Part shown: piece by piece, positions 16,596 through 24,592 of the stretch
Layout: each line of letters starts with the position of its first letter
How positions within the stretch are numbered: position 1 is the first letter of the stretch
NCBI RefSeq assembly: GCF_000262465.1
Contig: NZ_CM001489.1
Coordinates: 5,308,741 to 5,372,740 of the forward strand
Length of the DNA: 64,000 nt
Direction of reading: 5' to 3'
DNA from: Frankia sp. QA3
GTDB taxonomy: Bacteria; Actinomycetota; Actinomycetes; Frankiales; Frankiaceae
Made by a program: the position numbers and the translations under genes
The notes under the pieces: generated by a model
What the model was told of the DNA's origin: nothing
Database searches by the model: none
What the model saw: only the letters and a program-made list of their open reading frames with translations

Positions 16596-17363
16596 TTGAC
16601 GCGTGCCGCGCGGCCCGGAAATCGTGGCCGAGTGGACGGCGTCGACGAGGTGCTCGCCCAGCGCGCGGCCGACGACGCCTCGGCGGTCGCGTACGCCGCC
16701 GCGCTGTCCGTCGCGGCGGCGCTGCTGGCCTGCCTTGACCGGCTCGACGAGGGCCGTCCCGACGGCGTGCGCTTCTGGGGCCTGTTCACCAGGGCCGAGG
16801 AGCTGCGTTGCCTCGGCATGCTGCGCGCGCTCGATCACGGCACGGTCCCCGACGGGACGCCCCTGATCGCCCTCGACTGCACCCGGCCGGTGAACGACGT
16901 GCGCCTCGGCGCCGGCGTCGTGCTCCGGGTCGGCGACAGCCGCTACACCTACGACCCCGCGCTCACCCACGCGGTCTCCCGGGTGGCCGCCACGGGCGCC
17001 GCACCCTGGCAACGCCGGCTGTCCGAGTCCGGCTGGTGCGAGGCGGCCGTCGTCCAGGCGGCCGGTCGTCATCCCGCGACGTCGCTCACGCTGCCGATTC
17101 TCAATTACCACAACCAGGTGGCCGATGACGGCGGCGGACCGGGACTGACGGCGGAGGCCGTCCATCGCGACGACTATCTCGCGCTGGTCGAGCTGCTCGG
17201 CCGGGTGGCCGTGGAACTGCGGCCGGAAAGCGATGAAGGTTGGCTCGGACCGCTACGGGCCGAGGCGGATCGACGATTCGACGGTTCCGGCATCTTCCCC
17301 GGTGATATAAGCACGGATGAAGGTCTGGAAACCGGCGACGTGACGGCCTCGCCGGCGACGTGA
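16596..17363 (+). pseudogene. C-terminal part of an M28/M42-like metallopeptidase family protein
   Basis: The readable 230-255 residues carry GLFTRAEELRCLGML, PLIALDCTRPV, GVVLRVGDSRYTYDP, QRRLSESGWCEAAVVQAAG and LPILNYHNQ, the pattern of the C-terminal half of aminopeptidase-like metallohydrolases. The expected N-terminal half with the first His/Asp metal ligands is missing, and the upstream sequence belongs to the decayed oxidoreductase. It is probably a truncated remnant created by the same deletion. If translated, GTG at 16632 is a better start than TTG at 16596. Family assignment is from motif memory and is moderate. Confidence 0.5.
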
Positions 17364-17441
17364 CGAAGAACAGCCCTTGGCAGCACGCGGATCCACCGAA
17401 TACAGTTCGCTGAGTGCCCTTCGGACCCCGGGAGCGCAGTA

Positions 17442-18245
17442 GTGACAGTCTCGATCGAACGCAACGTCGACCCGTTCGATACCATTGATTCGGGGTCCGA
17501 TCCCGCTTTCGAGGAGAACATTCTTCTTGAGCGGATGGACGGGCACTACTACCCCGCCGTCCTCGACTGGTTCTTCGATCTGCTGCCGCGGGAGGCAACG
17601 GCGGTCCTCGAGGTCGGCTGCGGCACCGGGCAGGTTCTGGATCGGCTGGTCGGCCACCTGGGCGCCGACCGCGTGGAGCGGGCCGTCGGCATCGATCGCA
17701 GCGCCTATCTCGCCAGGCGGGCGGCCGAACGCTTCGGCGGGTTCGAGATCTTCGCTGCCGACGGAACGCAGGTACCGCTGCCCGACGAGCAGTTCGATCT
17801 CGCGACGACCGCAACCGTGCTGGTACACGCCGCCGACCCGGCGGGCATCCTCGCGGAGATGCATCGGCTCACCCGTCGCGGCGGGACGGCGGCGGTCCTC
17901 GACCAGGATTTCGGCAGCGCCGTGATCTACCCGGGCGACCGGGACCTCAGCCGCCGGATCCTCGATGCGGCGACCGACTTCTGGCAGGACGGCTGGATCG
18001 GCCGAAAGCTTCCCTCGATGATGCGCGACGCCGGTTTCACGGTCACCGGGTTCCACTCCACAGTCCGTATTGATCGCACCTTCGACCGGGCGTTCTTCAC
18101 CCGGATCCGGGACTGGGTGGTCACGGCCGGCTTCGCTGCCCCGGAGGCCGACCGGTGGCTGGCCGAGCTGGCCGCGGGAGCCGAGCGCGACGAGTTCGTC
18201 TTCACCCGCAACTTCTATGCCTGCACCGCGCGCCGGGATGGTTGA
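17442..18245 (+). CDS. Class I SAM-dependent methyltransferase
   Basis: A 267-residue Rossmann methyltransferase. Motif I is VLEVGCGTGQVLDRL near residue 55, followed by GIDRSAYLARRA, the acidic loop FAADGTQVPLPDEQFDLA and HRLTRRGGTAAVLDQD. GTG start with GGGAG upstream. It overlaps the following ATP-grasp gene by 8 bases, so the two are coupled. Closest in layout to small-molecule or ubiquinone/arsenite-type methyltransferases, but the substrate is unknown. First gene of the plus-strand arm of an unrecognised biosynthetic cluster. Confidence 0.88.
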   Translation: MTVSIERNVDPFDTIDSGSDPAFEENILLERMDGHYYPAVLDWFFDLLPREATAVLEVGCGTGQVLDRLVGHLGADRVERAVGIDRSAYLARRAAERFGGFEIFAADGTQVPLPDEQFDLATTATVLVHAADPAGILAEMHRLTRRGGTAAVLDQDFGSAVIYPGDRDLSRRILDAATDFWQDGWIGRKLPSMMRDAGFTVTGFHSTVRIDRTFDRAFFTRIRDWVVTAGFAAPEADRWLAELAAGAERDEFVFTRNFYACTARRDG

Positions 18246-19557
18246 GGGCTCGCTCCTCCTCTACAGCCCCCTCAACGAGCCACGCCGGCCGGCGCTCACC
18301 CGCCTCGCCGAACTCCACCCGCGTGTCGTCCTGCTCGCCGAGGACGACACCGACGTCCCGCCCTGGGCCGACGAACTACTGGCCGACGTGGCGCGGATCG
18401 ACCGGCTCGATGTGCCCGCCGCGATCCGCACCACGCGGGACCTGCTGGCCCGCCGCGGCGGCGCCGCGGACGGCATCGTCTCGCTGTCGGAGACGGGTCT
18501 GGCGTTCTGTTCCGCCCTGGCCGGGGAGTTGGGCCTGCCGTTCACGCCGCCGGATGTGCTGGAAAGGGCCAGGGACAAGTCCCGGATGCGGGCGGCATTC
18601 GCCGATCACGACCTGCCGACGGTGCGATTCGGTACCGCCGAACGGCTCGACGAGGCGCTGGCGATCGCCGCGGACATCGGCTATCCGGTGGTGCTCAAGC
18701 CGTTGTTCGCCGGCGGCAGCCTGTTCGTCTGGACCGTGAACAACCCGACCGACCTGGCCGCCGCGTTCGACGACGTGCTTCGCGGCGGCGCCGAGGTCGT
18801 CGCGGGCGACCCGCTGGTGCACGCCACCTTCCGCGGCGGCGCGGCCCCCCGCCTGCTCGTCGAGCAGCTCATCCGCGGGCGGCGGCGGTTCGCCAGCTCC
18901 CTCGACCTGCCGGTCGGCGAGGTGAGCGTCGAGGGCTGCGTGGTCGGTGGCGAGGTGCACGTGCTGGCCCGCCACGACAAGCCGCTGCCGGCCGACGGCC
19001 CCTTCTTCGAGGAGGTGCTGTGGTCCTCGCCGTCCCGGCTCCCGGCGGACCTGCTGGCCCTGGTGGACGAGGTAGCGGGCGGCGCCGTCCACGCGCTCGG
19101 CCTGCGGGACTGCATGTTCCACGCCGAGATGCGGACGACGGACACCGGGCCGGTGCTGCTGGAGGTCGCCGCGCGGATGGGCGGCGGCCCGATCTTCCGC
19201 TCGGCTCGGCTCGCCCACGGCGTCGACCTCGTCGAGACGATGGTCCGGATCGCCACCGGCACGCCGGTGGCGAGCGGGCGCACGGCGCCGGACCCGGACC
19301 AGCCCGCCCCCGCGGTGATGACGTTCGGCCTGTTCGCCGACGAGGGGACGTTGCGCGCGATCGAGGGGCTGGACGAGGTGCGGGCGCACCCGGACGTCGT
19401 GGAGGTCTGCGTCTACGAGCACCCGGGCACGTACATCCGCCGCGCACCACGTTCGGACCACTGCACGGTCCACGTCATGGTCGCGGCGGCCGACTTCGCC
19501 ACCGCGGAGGACCTCGGCCGCTGGGCGCAGCAGCGCATCCGATTCATCACCGAATGA
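18238..19557 (+). CDS. ATP-grasp ligase (amino-acid/dipeptide ligase-like)
   Basis: A 439-residue ATP-grasp enzyme that would activate a carboxylate as acyl phosphate and join it to an amine. Visible parts are an N-terminal pre-ATP-grasp domain, DKSRMRAAFADHDLPTVRF, GYPVVLKPLFAGGSLFV (ATP lysine and glycine loop), LLVEQLIRGR, and the metal-binding end FHAEMRTT...VLLEVAARMGGG with the usual Glu and Asn-to-Ala change. The C-terminal segment after HGVDLVETMVRIATG resembles L-amino-acid ligases of the BacD/carnosine-synthase group. Start at 18238 overlaps the methyltransferase stop. It probably makes an amide or dipeptide in the cluster. Confidence 0.87.
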   Translation: MVEGSLLLYSPLNEPRRPALTRLAELHPRVVLLAEDDTDVPPWADELLADVARIDRLDVPAAIRTTRDLLARRGGAADGIVSLSETGLAFCSALAGELGLPFTPPDVLERARDKSRMRAAFADHDLPTVRFGTAERLDEALAIAADIGYPVVLKPLFAGGSLFVWTVNNPTDLAAAFDDVLRGGAEVVAGDPLVHATFRGGAAPRLLVEQLIRGRRRFASSLDLPVGEVSVEGCVVGGEVHVLARHDKPLPADGPFFEEVLWSSPSRLPADLLALVDEVAGGAVHALGLRDCMFHAEMRTTDTGPVLLEVAARMGGGPIFRSARLAHGVDLVETMVRIATGTPVASGRTAPDPDQPAPAVMTFGLFADEGTLRAIEGLDEVRAHPDVVEVCVYEHPGTYIRRAPRSDHCTVHVMVAAADFATAEDLGRWAQQRIRFITE

Positions 19558-19607
19558 CGCACCCGGTCCAGCACGGCCCGGCGATCGCCCATCCGGTGGC
19601 CGCTGTA

Positions 19608-19636
19608 GTAGCCGCTCAGTAGCCGCTCAGTAGCCG
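19608..19636. repeat. 11-bp direct repeat at the convergent gene ends
   Basis: GTAGCCGCTCA occurs twice in tandem with a third partial copy, between the ATP-grasp gene and the converging radical SAM gene. The array contains the TGA stop of the latter, so repeat change could alter its C-terminus. Confidence 0.85.
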
Positions 19637-21147
19637 GACAGCACGCCGGCCGGCAGGAGGTCGTGCAGGAGGTCGGTGGTTTCACCGCCCGGCAGCGCGT
19701 CGAGCGAGTCGACGTCGAGGAACTGCCTGAGCACGAACGAGTAGTCGACGCTGTGGAAGGTGTGCTTCTCCTGCGGAGTCATGTTCCGCGCGGTGTCGGT
19801 GAGGACCTTTCGCACCCGTGCCGGCGTCAGGTAGAAGCGGCTGTACGCCTCCCGACGCAGCTCCTCCAGGCGGTCCCAGGACACCTCCGCCGTCGGCGAG
19901 CTCTCGGGCGCGCTGAAATAGCCCTGGCCGGCGCCGCCGCGGGGCGGCTCATAGCCCTGGCCGAGCGCCATGTCCCAGACCTCGGTGCCCTCGTGCGGGG
20001 ACAGCACGAAGAAGTTCGCCTTGCTCAACCCCGTGGTCGACGCGTTGAACTCGATCGTCCGCTCGATGTCCGCCTCGGTCTCGGACGGGAAACCGAAGAT
20101 GTTGAACGAGCCGAGTATCACGCCGGCGTTGCCCATGTACTCGATCATCCGACGGGTGCGGTCGAGGTTCAGCCGCTTCTTGATCACCTGTTGCACCCGC
20201 TGGTCGCCTGATTCCACCGCGACCATCGCATAGAACGTGCCGCCATCGAGCAGCAGGTCGACGATGTCCTCGCTCAACAGGTCCGCGCGCAGGCCGTTGG
20301 GGAAGGCGAAGCGCAGTCCGGGCCGCCGGGCGAACTCGGCGAAGATCTCCCGCACCCGACCGCGGTGAATGTTGAAGATGTCGTCGTAGACGAGAAACGT
20401 GTCGACGCCGGCGGCCTCGTGCCAGTAGTCGACCTCCGCCACCACCGCGGCCGCCGACCGGTACCGCACGGACTTCCCCATGATGTCGTGGCAGTACACG
20501 CACTGGTACGGGCAGCCCCGCGTGGTGACGATCGGCATGTACCGCACCTTGAGGTTGAGCAGCGAGGTGTAACCGGCGAAGGGGTCCGGGTCCAGGTGCG
20601 CGAGCGTGGGCGTCGCGAGCGCATCGAGGTCGGGCACCACGCCGCGCGGGTTCGCCCGGACGGTCCCGTCGGGCTCGCGGTAGACGAGCCCGCCGACATC
20701 CGCGCGCCGCGTCCCGCCCCCGCGGACCAGATCGAGCAGGTCACCGAAGCCGGCTTCGCCCTCGCCCACCAGGGCGTAGTCGATGTTGCCGTCGTCGAGC
20801 ACGCCCCGGCCGATCGCCGTCGCGTGCGGGCCGCCGACGATCACGACGCTGCCGAGCTCCGCCTTGACCCAGCCGGCCACGAACGCCAGCTCCGGCGCAT
20901 AGTAGGTCAGCGCGCTGAGCGCCACGACGTCGGGCGCGAACCGGCCGAGCGCCGAGCGCCAGTCCTCGCCCCGGCTGAGCAGATGCAGCAGGTTCACCTG
21001 CAGCGTGCGGTCCTCCGGCCGCCACGCGACGTTGGCCTCGAGGTAGAGCGTGCCCAGCTCGATGCTGCACTTGTTCTCGTAGAACGTCAGTTCACGACCG
21101 AGGATGGCGTCCTGCTTGGCGTTGACGTTCATGAAGGCGACTCTCAA
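19627..21147 (-). CDS. B12-binding domain radical SAM protein
   Basis: A 506-residue enzyme with an N-terminal cobalamin-binding-like domain (DVVALSALTYYAPE, VIVGGPHATAIGRGVLD, YALVGEGEAGFGDLLDL) and a radical SAM domain with the cluster motif CPYQCVYCH, then LVYDDIFNIH and GSFNIFGFPSETEADIERTI. Such proteins often methylate unactivated carbons or rearrange skeletons. I chose the TTG at 21147 (MRVAFMNVNAKQ), preceded by GGAGAC and overlapping the PhyH stop as TTGA; ATG at 21132 is the alternative. Last gene of a four-gene coupled minus-strand operon. Confidence 0.9.
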   Translation of the reverse strand: MRVAFMNVNAKQDAILGRELTFYENKCSIELGTLYLEANVAWRPEDRTLQVNLLHLLSRGEDWRSALGRFAPDVVALSALTYYAPELAFVAGWVKAELGSVVIVGGPHATAIGRGVLDDGNIDYALVGEGEAGFGDLLDLVRGGGTRRADVGGLVYREPDGTVRANPRGVVPDLDALATPTLAHLDPDPFAGYTSLLNLKVRYMPIVTTRGCPYQCVYCHDIMGKSVRYRSAAAVVAEVDYWHEAAGVDTFLVYDDIFNIHRGRVREIFAEFARRPGLRFAFPNGLRADLLSEDIVDLLLDGGTFYAMVAVESGDQRVQQVIKKRLNLDRTRRMIEYMGNAGVILGSFNIFGFPSETEADIERTIEFNASTTGLSKANFFVLSPHEGTEVWDMALGQGYEPPRGGAGQGYFSAPESSPTAEVSWDRLEELRREAYSRFYLTPARVRKVLTDTARNMTPQEKHTFHSVDYSFVLRQFLDVDSLDALPGGETTDLLHDLLPAGVLSGY

Positions 21148-21989
21148 GTCTGTCTCCCTGACGCGGGCGGCGCGGGCGTGGCCGCTGCGGCGGCCGTGTC
21201 GGTCCACGGCCCGGCCGTCGCGTCCACCGTGTCGTTGCGGCCGGTGCGGTCCACGCCGCGGACCCGGTAGAGCACCCGCCCGGAGATGTCCGGCACGCCG
21301 AGCTCCCGGTGCTGGCGGCGGGCCAGGTCACGGTCGTAGTAGGAGGTGGCGGGCATGTACCGGAAGGTGATCCCGGCGCGGCGCGCCCCGGAGACGTTGG
21401 CGGACGATCCGTGCACGAGATGGACGTCGTGCAGCGAGAAGTGACCCGGCTCCAGCTCGGCGACGCGGACGGCGGCGCGCTGCGGCTCGTCGAGCTCCAG
21501 CCGCTGGTTCAGGGTGGTGTCACGCCCGTCCGAGCGCTGGTGCCCGAGCAGCGCCCGAGCCCGGTGCGAACCCGCGACGTAGCGCAGTCCGCCGTTGTGC
21601 GGGCCGGACCGGTCCAGCGCCAGCCACACCGTGCAGGTGGCCAGCGGCCGGATGGGCCAGTAGTGACCGTCCTGGTGCCACGGCGTCGGTTTGCCGACCC
21701 GCGCCGGCTTGCCGAACATCCCGCAGGCCCAGAGCAGGACGTCGTCGCCGAGCACGGCCGACACCGCGTCCAGCAGCACCGGGTGGCTGCCGTAGCGCAG
21801 GCCGAAGCCGCTCGCCATCAGGTCGGGCACGAAGTCCGGCACATCGCTCGGGTCGTCCCGGAGATAGTCGCCGAGGTCCGACCGCACCTCGTCGAGGACC
21901 TCGGCCGGCACCGGCTCGGGGGCGATGACGAGGCCCTCGGCGCGGTAGCGTTCGACGTCGAGCCGGGCGACGGCGGTCCGCTCGCTCAT
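21144..21989 (-). CDS. Phytanoyl-CoA dioxygenase (PhyH) family Fe(II)/2-oxoglutarate enzyme
   Basis: A 281-residue non-haem iron oxygenase. The iron-binding HxD is in PTPWHQDGHYWPIRP near residue 110 and the distal His in HDVHLVHGSSANVS; the 2-oxoglutarate Arg is likely in ARRAGITFRY. It would hydroxylate or otherwise oxidise a pathway intermediate. Its start overlaps the amidohydrolase stop (ATGA at 21986-21989) and its stop overlaps the B12-radical SAM start, so all are one translationally coupled operon. Substrate unknown. Confidence 0.9.
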   Translation of the reverse strand: MSERTAVARLDVERYRAEGLVIAPEPVPAEVLDEVRSDLGDYLRDDPSDVPDFVPDLMASGFGLRYGSHPVLLDAVSAVLGDDVLLWACGMFGKPARVGKPTPWHQDGHYWPIRPLATCTVWLALDRSGPHNGGLRYVAGSHRARALLGHQRSDGRDTTLNQRLELDEPQRAAVRVAELEPGHFSLHDVHLVHGSSANVSGARRAGITFRYMPATSYYDRDLARRQHRELGVPDISGRVLYRVRGVDRTGRNDTVDATAGPWTDTAAAAATPAPPASGRQT

Positions 21990-23152
21990 GGGCGCACCGC
22001 CTCGAGCGAAGTGGTCGGGGTGATCGGGGTGATCGGGGTTGGCGGGGCGACCGCCGGCAGGCGCAGCCCGAAAAGCCGCGACACCGTGTCGTGCGTGAAC
22101 AGCGTCGTGGTGTCGGGCCCGACCGCCGCGCGCAGCTCGGCGACCTTGGCCACCGAATGCGGCCAGGTGGAGTCCGCGTGCGGGTAGTCCGAGGCCCACA
22201 TCAGCCGCTCCCGCGACCAGCTCGGCAGGATCCGGGTGACCTCGTCGGTCTCGTGCTGGAACGTGACCCAGACGCCGTCGGTCACCTGGTCGAGGGCCGG
22301 CCGGGACAGATCGACGCCGAAGGAGCGTCCGAACCGGTGGTCGGCGTGCTCCAGCCGCTGCAGGAAATGCGGTATCCACAGCAGGTCGAACTCGCAGAGG
22401 ATCAGTCGCAGGCCCGGATACCGCTCCCAGACGCCGCCGAAGACGAGCGCGGTGAGCGCGCGCTGGGCCTGGGCCGGGATCATGACGTAGTCGAGCAGCG
22501 CGCCGTGGACGTCGATCGTGATGTCACGCCGGACGGCGCCCCGGTGGATGACCACCGGCAGGTCGAGGCCGACGGCGGTCTCCCACACCGGGTCGAAGGA
22601 GGCGTCGCCGTAGGACCGGTCCGGGTCGGCCCGTAACACGACGCCGCGCAGGCCGAGGCCCGCCGCCCGGGTGACCTCCGCCGCCGCGAGCTCGGGGTCG
22701 GCGTCGTCCACCAGGGCGGTGCCGACGAGCCGGTTCGGGTCGGCGGCGCAGTACTCGGCGACGAAGTCGTTGTAGGCGCGCAGGCAGGCGCGGCGGAACT
22801 CGGCGTCGCGGCAGCCGAAGAGCAGGTCCGCGAAGGTGGGGAACAGCACCTCCGCGGCGACGCCGTCGACGTCCTGCTCGGCGAGCCGCGCCCGTGGATC
22901 CCACACCGAAGGTGGGGCGGCGGCGAAACCCTGGGCCGCCCGGCGGGGAAGCTCCTCGGACGGCACGCCGGCGGCGCTGGCCGCATACACGCTGCGCGGT
23001 TGGATGTCCTCGCAGACGAAGTACTCGCCCGGCCGCCCGTCGAGGTTCACCACCCGGGGCGCTCGCTCCTGGTAGCGCCGCGGCAGCCGGGATGTCCACA
23101 GCTCGGGCGGCTCGCAGAGGTGCGAGTCGGCGGAGATCAGCGGCCGGTTCAC
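21986..23152 (-). CDS. Amidohydrolase-2 family metal-dependent hydrolase
   Basis: A 388-residue TIM-barrel enzyme of the ACMSD/decarboxylase-like amidohydrolase group. The first metal ligand motif is degenerate (ISADSHLCEPPELW), then VVIHRGAVRRD supplies the middle His, and LMWASDYPHADSTWPHS holds the terminal Asp. Members hydrolyse C-N bonds or decarboxylate aromatic acids. GTG start at 23152 overlaps the upstream stop as GTGA. It contains a short Pro-Thr-Ile repeat (PITPITPTT) near the C-terminus. Function within the cluster is unassigned. Confidence 0.87.
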   Translation of the reverse strand: MNRPLISADSHLCEPPELWTSRLPRRYQERAPRVVNLDGRPGEYFVCEDIQPRSVYAASAAGVPSEELPRRAAQGFAAAPPSVWDPRARLAEQDVDGVAAEVLFPTFADLLFGCRDAEFRRACLRAYNDFVAEYCAADPNRLVGTALVDDADPELAAAEVTRAAGLGLRGVVLRADPDRSYGDASFDPVWETAVGLDLPVVIHRGAVRRDITIDVHGALLDYVMIPAQAQRALTALVFGGVWERYPGLRLILCEFDLLWIPHFLQRLEHADHRFGRSFGVDLSRPALDQVTDGVWVTFQHETDEVTRILPSWSRERLMWASDYPHADSTWPHSVAKVAELRAAVGPDTTTLFTHDTVSRLFGLRLPAVAPPTPITPITPTTSLEAVRP

Positions 23153-24489
23153 CGGGCCCCCTCGCCGACCGCGCCGGTCGCGCCGGCCGCGCCGGTCTCG
23201 ACCAGATCGGGCAGCCGCAGCCGCGCGATCTCTTCGGTGGTCAGCGGGCGGTCGAGGACGTCCTGCGCGAGCGTGCCGTCGTCGAGCACCCGGTGTACCC
23301 GCCAGCAGGACGGATCGGATGCGGTCCAGCGTTCGTACTCGCCGCGCCCCGAGTTCGCCATCGCCTGGTAGGCGGTGCCTCGACAGCCGCCATAGCACTG
23401 CCGGGTGGCGAGCAGGTCGCAGTCGCGGCAGTCGCCCTGGATGTGGTCGTCGAGGTTGCGGATGATGGCGAGCGCGGGACTGGCGAGCACCTCGGCCAGC
23501 GGCTGCCGGTTGAGGTCACCGATCGTCGTCTCGATCCCCGGGCACGGCCTGACGGCACCGTCCGCATGCAGGTCGAGGCGGTACAGGTTCTCGTAACAGG
23601 CGCCTGCCAGGCATGGCGGCTTGGCCTGGTACGGCTCGTAGCCCATCGCGGCGTCCTGACGGCGGACGGTCTCGAACAGCTCCTCGATCTCGGCTCGGCG
23701 GATCACCAGATGGGGGTTGGTCCGGGCGAAGCCCTGCAGCTTGCTGAGCTCGATGTGCGAGTAGATGTTCCGTTCGCGCAACTGGGCGACCAGCTCCGGG
23801 AGGAACTCCAGGTTGTCGCGGGCGATGACCGACTCGACGCCGAGCCTGGTGCGGCCGGGCTCGTCCGTCGTCGTCAGGCCGGCGGCGACGAGACGCTCGA
23901 TCAACGCTACCTGCTCGGCGTAGACGGTCTCGGCGTCGCGCGGCAGACCGGACAGGTACTTCTGCACCTCGGCCAGCCGAGCGCGGCGCGGATCGCCGGG
24001 CGCCACGACCGGCACGTTCAGCTTCGTCAGCAGGTTGACGCCGCTGGCGACGATCCAGTCGATCGCCTCCGGCGTCAGCAGCCCCCCGTTGGTGACGAGC
24101 GTGACCGCGATGCCCCGTTGTTGCAGAAAGGAGATCGTGTCCTGCCAGTGCGGCGCGGCGACGGGCTCGAACGTGCCGTTCACCGTCACCGCCTGCAGCC
24201 CGAGCGCGATCGCCTGCTCGAGCCAGCCCGCCATCCGCCGTTCCCAGGTCGGGTCGCGGTGCAATGGCACCGATCCCGCCTCGCTCGTCGTCATGACCGT
24301 GGGTTGACGGGGGCGTCCGTCGAGTTCCGGATCACCCGCGTAACAATAGGGGCATTTCCAGTTACAGGTCGGCGGGGTGTTCATCTTCAGGCCCACTCGT
24401 AGGACCTTTCCGTCCGCGAAAGCGGAGTACCGGCCGTCGAGCGTGGTGAATGGGCCGGCGAAGAGAGGAAGCGGGCGGAGTTCAGCCAT
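23149..24489 (-). CDS. Radical SAM protein with SPASM-like C-terminal cluster motif
   Basis: A 446-residue radical SAM enzyme. The cluster-binding motif is CNWKCPYCYAG near residue 45. The C-terminal part carries many Cys: CLAGACYENLY, RPCPGIE and CRDCDLLATRQCYGGCRG, the pattern of a SPASM/twitch auxiliary Fe-S domain, seen in peptide-modifying enzymes and anaerobic sulfatase maturases. Start at 24489 follows GGAGGGCT. It is the first gene of the minus-strand operon and overlaps a 36-codon reading frame by 8 bases. Peptide modification is the family trend, not demonstrated here. Confidence 0.88.
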   Translation of the reverse strand: MAELRPLPLFAGPFTTLDGRYSAFADGKVLRVGLKMNTPPTCNWKCPYCYAGDPELDGRPRQPTVMTTSEAGSVPLHRDPTWERRMAGWLEQAIALGLQAVTVNGTFEPVAAPHWQDTISFLQQRGIAVTLVTNGGLLTPEAIDWIVASGVNLLTKLNVPVVAPGDPRRARLAEVQKYLSGLPRDAETVYAEQVALIERLVAAGLTTTDEPGRTRLGVESVIARDNLEFLPELVAQLRERNIYSHIELSKLQGFARTNPHLVIRRAEIEELFETVRRQDAAMGYEPYQAKPPCLAGACYENLYRLDLHADGAVRPCPGIETTIGDLNRQPLAEVLASPALAIIRNLDDHIQGDCRDCDLLATRQCYGGCRGTAYQAMANSGRGEYERWTASDPSCWRVHRVLDDGTLAQDVLDRPLTTEEIARLRLPDLVETGAAGATGAVGEGAR

Positions 24490-24592
24490 GAGCCCTCCAA
24501 GCATAGGCTGTGCAAAAGCAGCCGCCCATCGAGGGTAAATCACGGAGTCGAACCGGACAAGGGCTTCTGACCTGAACGTGTAGTCCTCGCAT
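24482..24592 (-). CDS. Possible short peptide gene before the radical SAM gene (unproven)
   Basis: A 36-codon frame ending in a TGA that overlaps the radical SAM start. It encodes an Arg-rich first half (MRGLHVQVRSPCPVRL) and a tail MGGCFCTAYAWRAHG with a CxC pair, Tyr and Trp. SPASM-type enzymes often have a short substrate peptide gene immediately upstream, which is why I record it. Against it, the ATG has no good ribosome-binding site and the region could simply be a leader. Treat as a candidate only. Confidence 0.2.
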   Translation of the reverse strand: MRGLHVQVRSPCPVRLRDLPSMGGCFCTAYAWRAHG

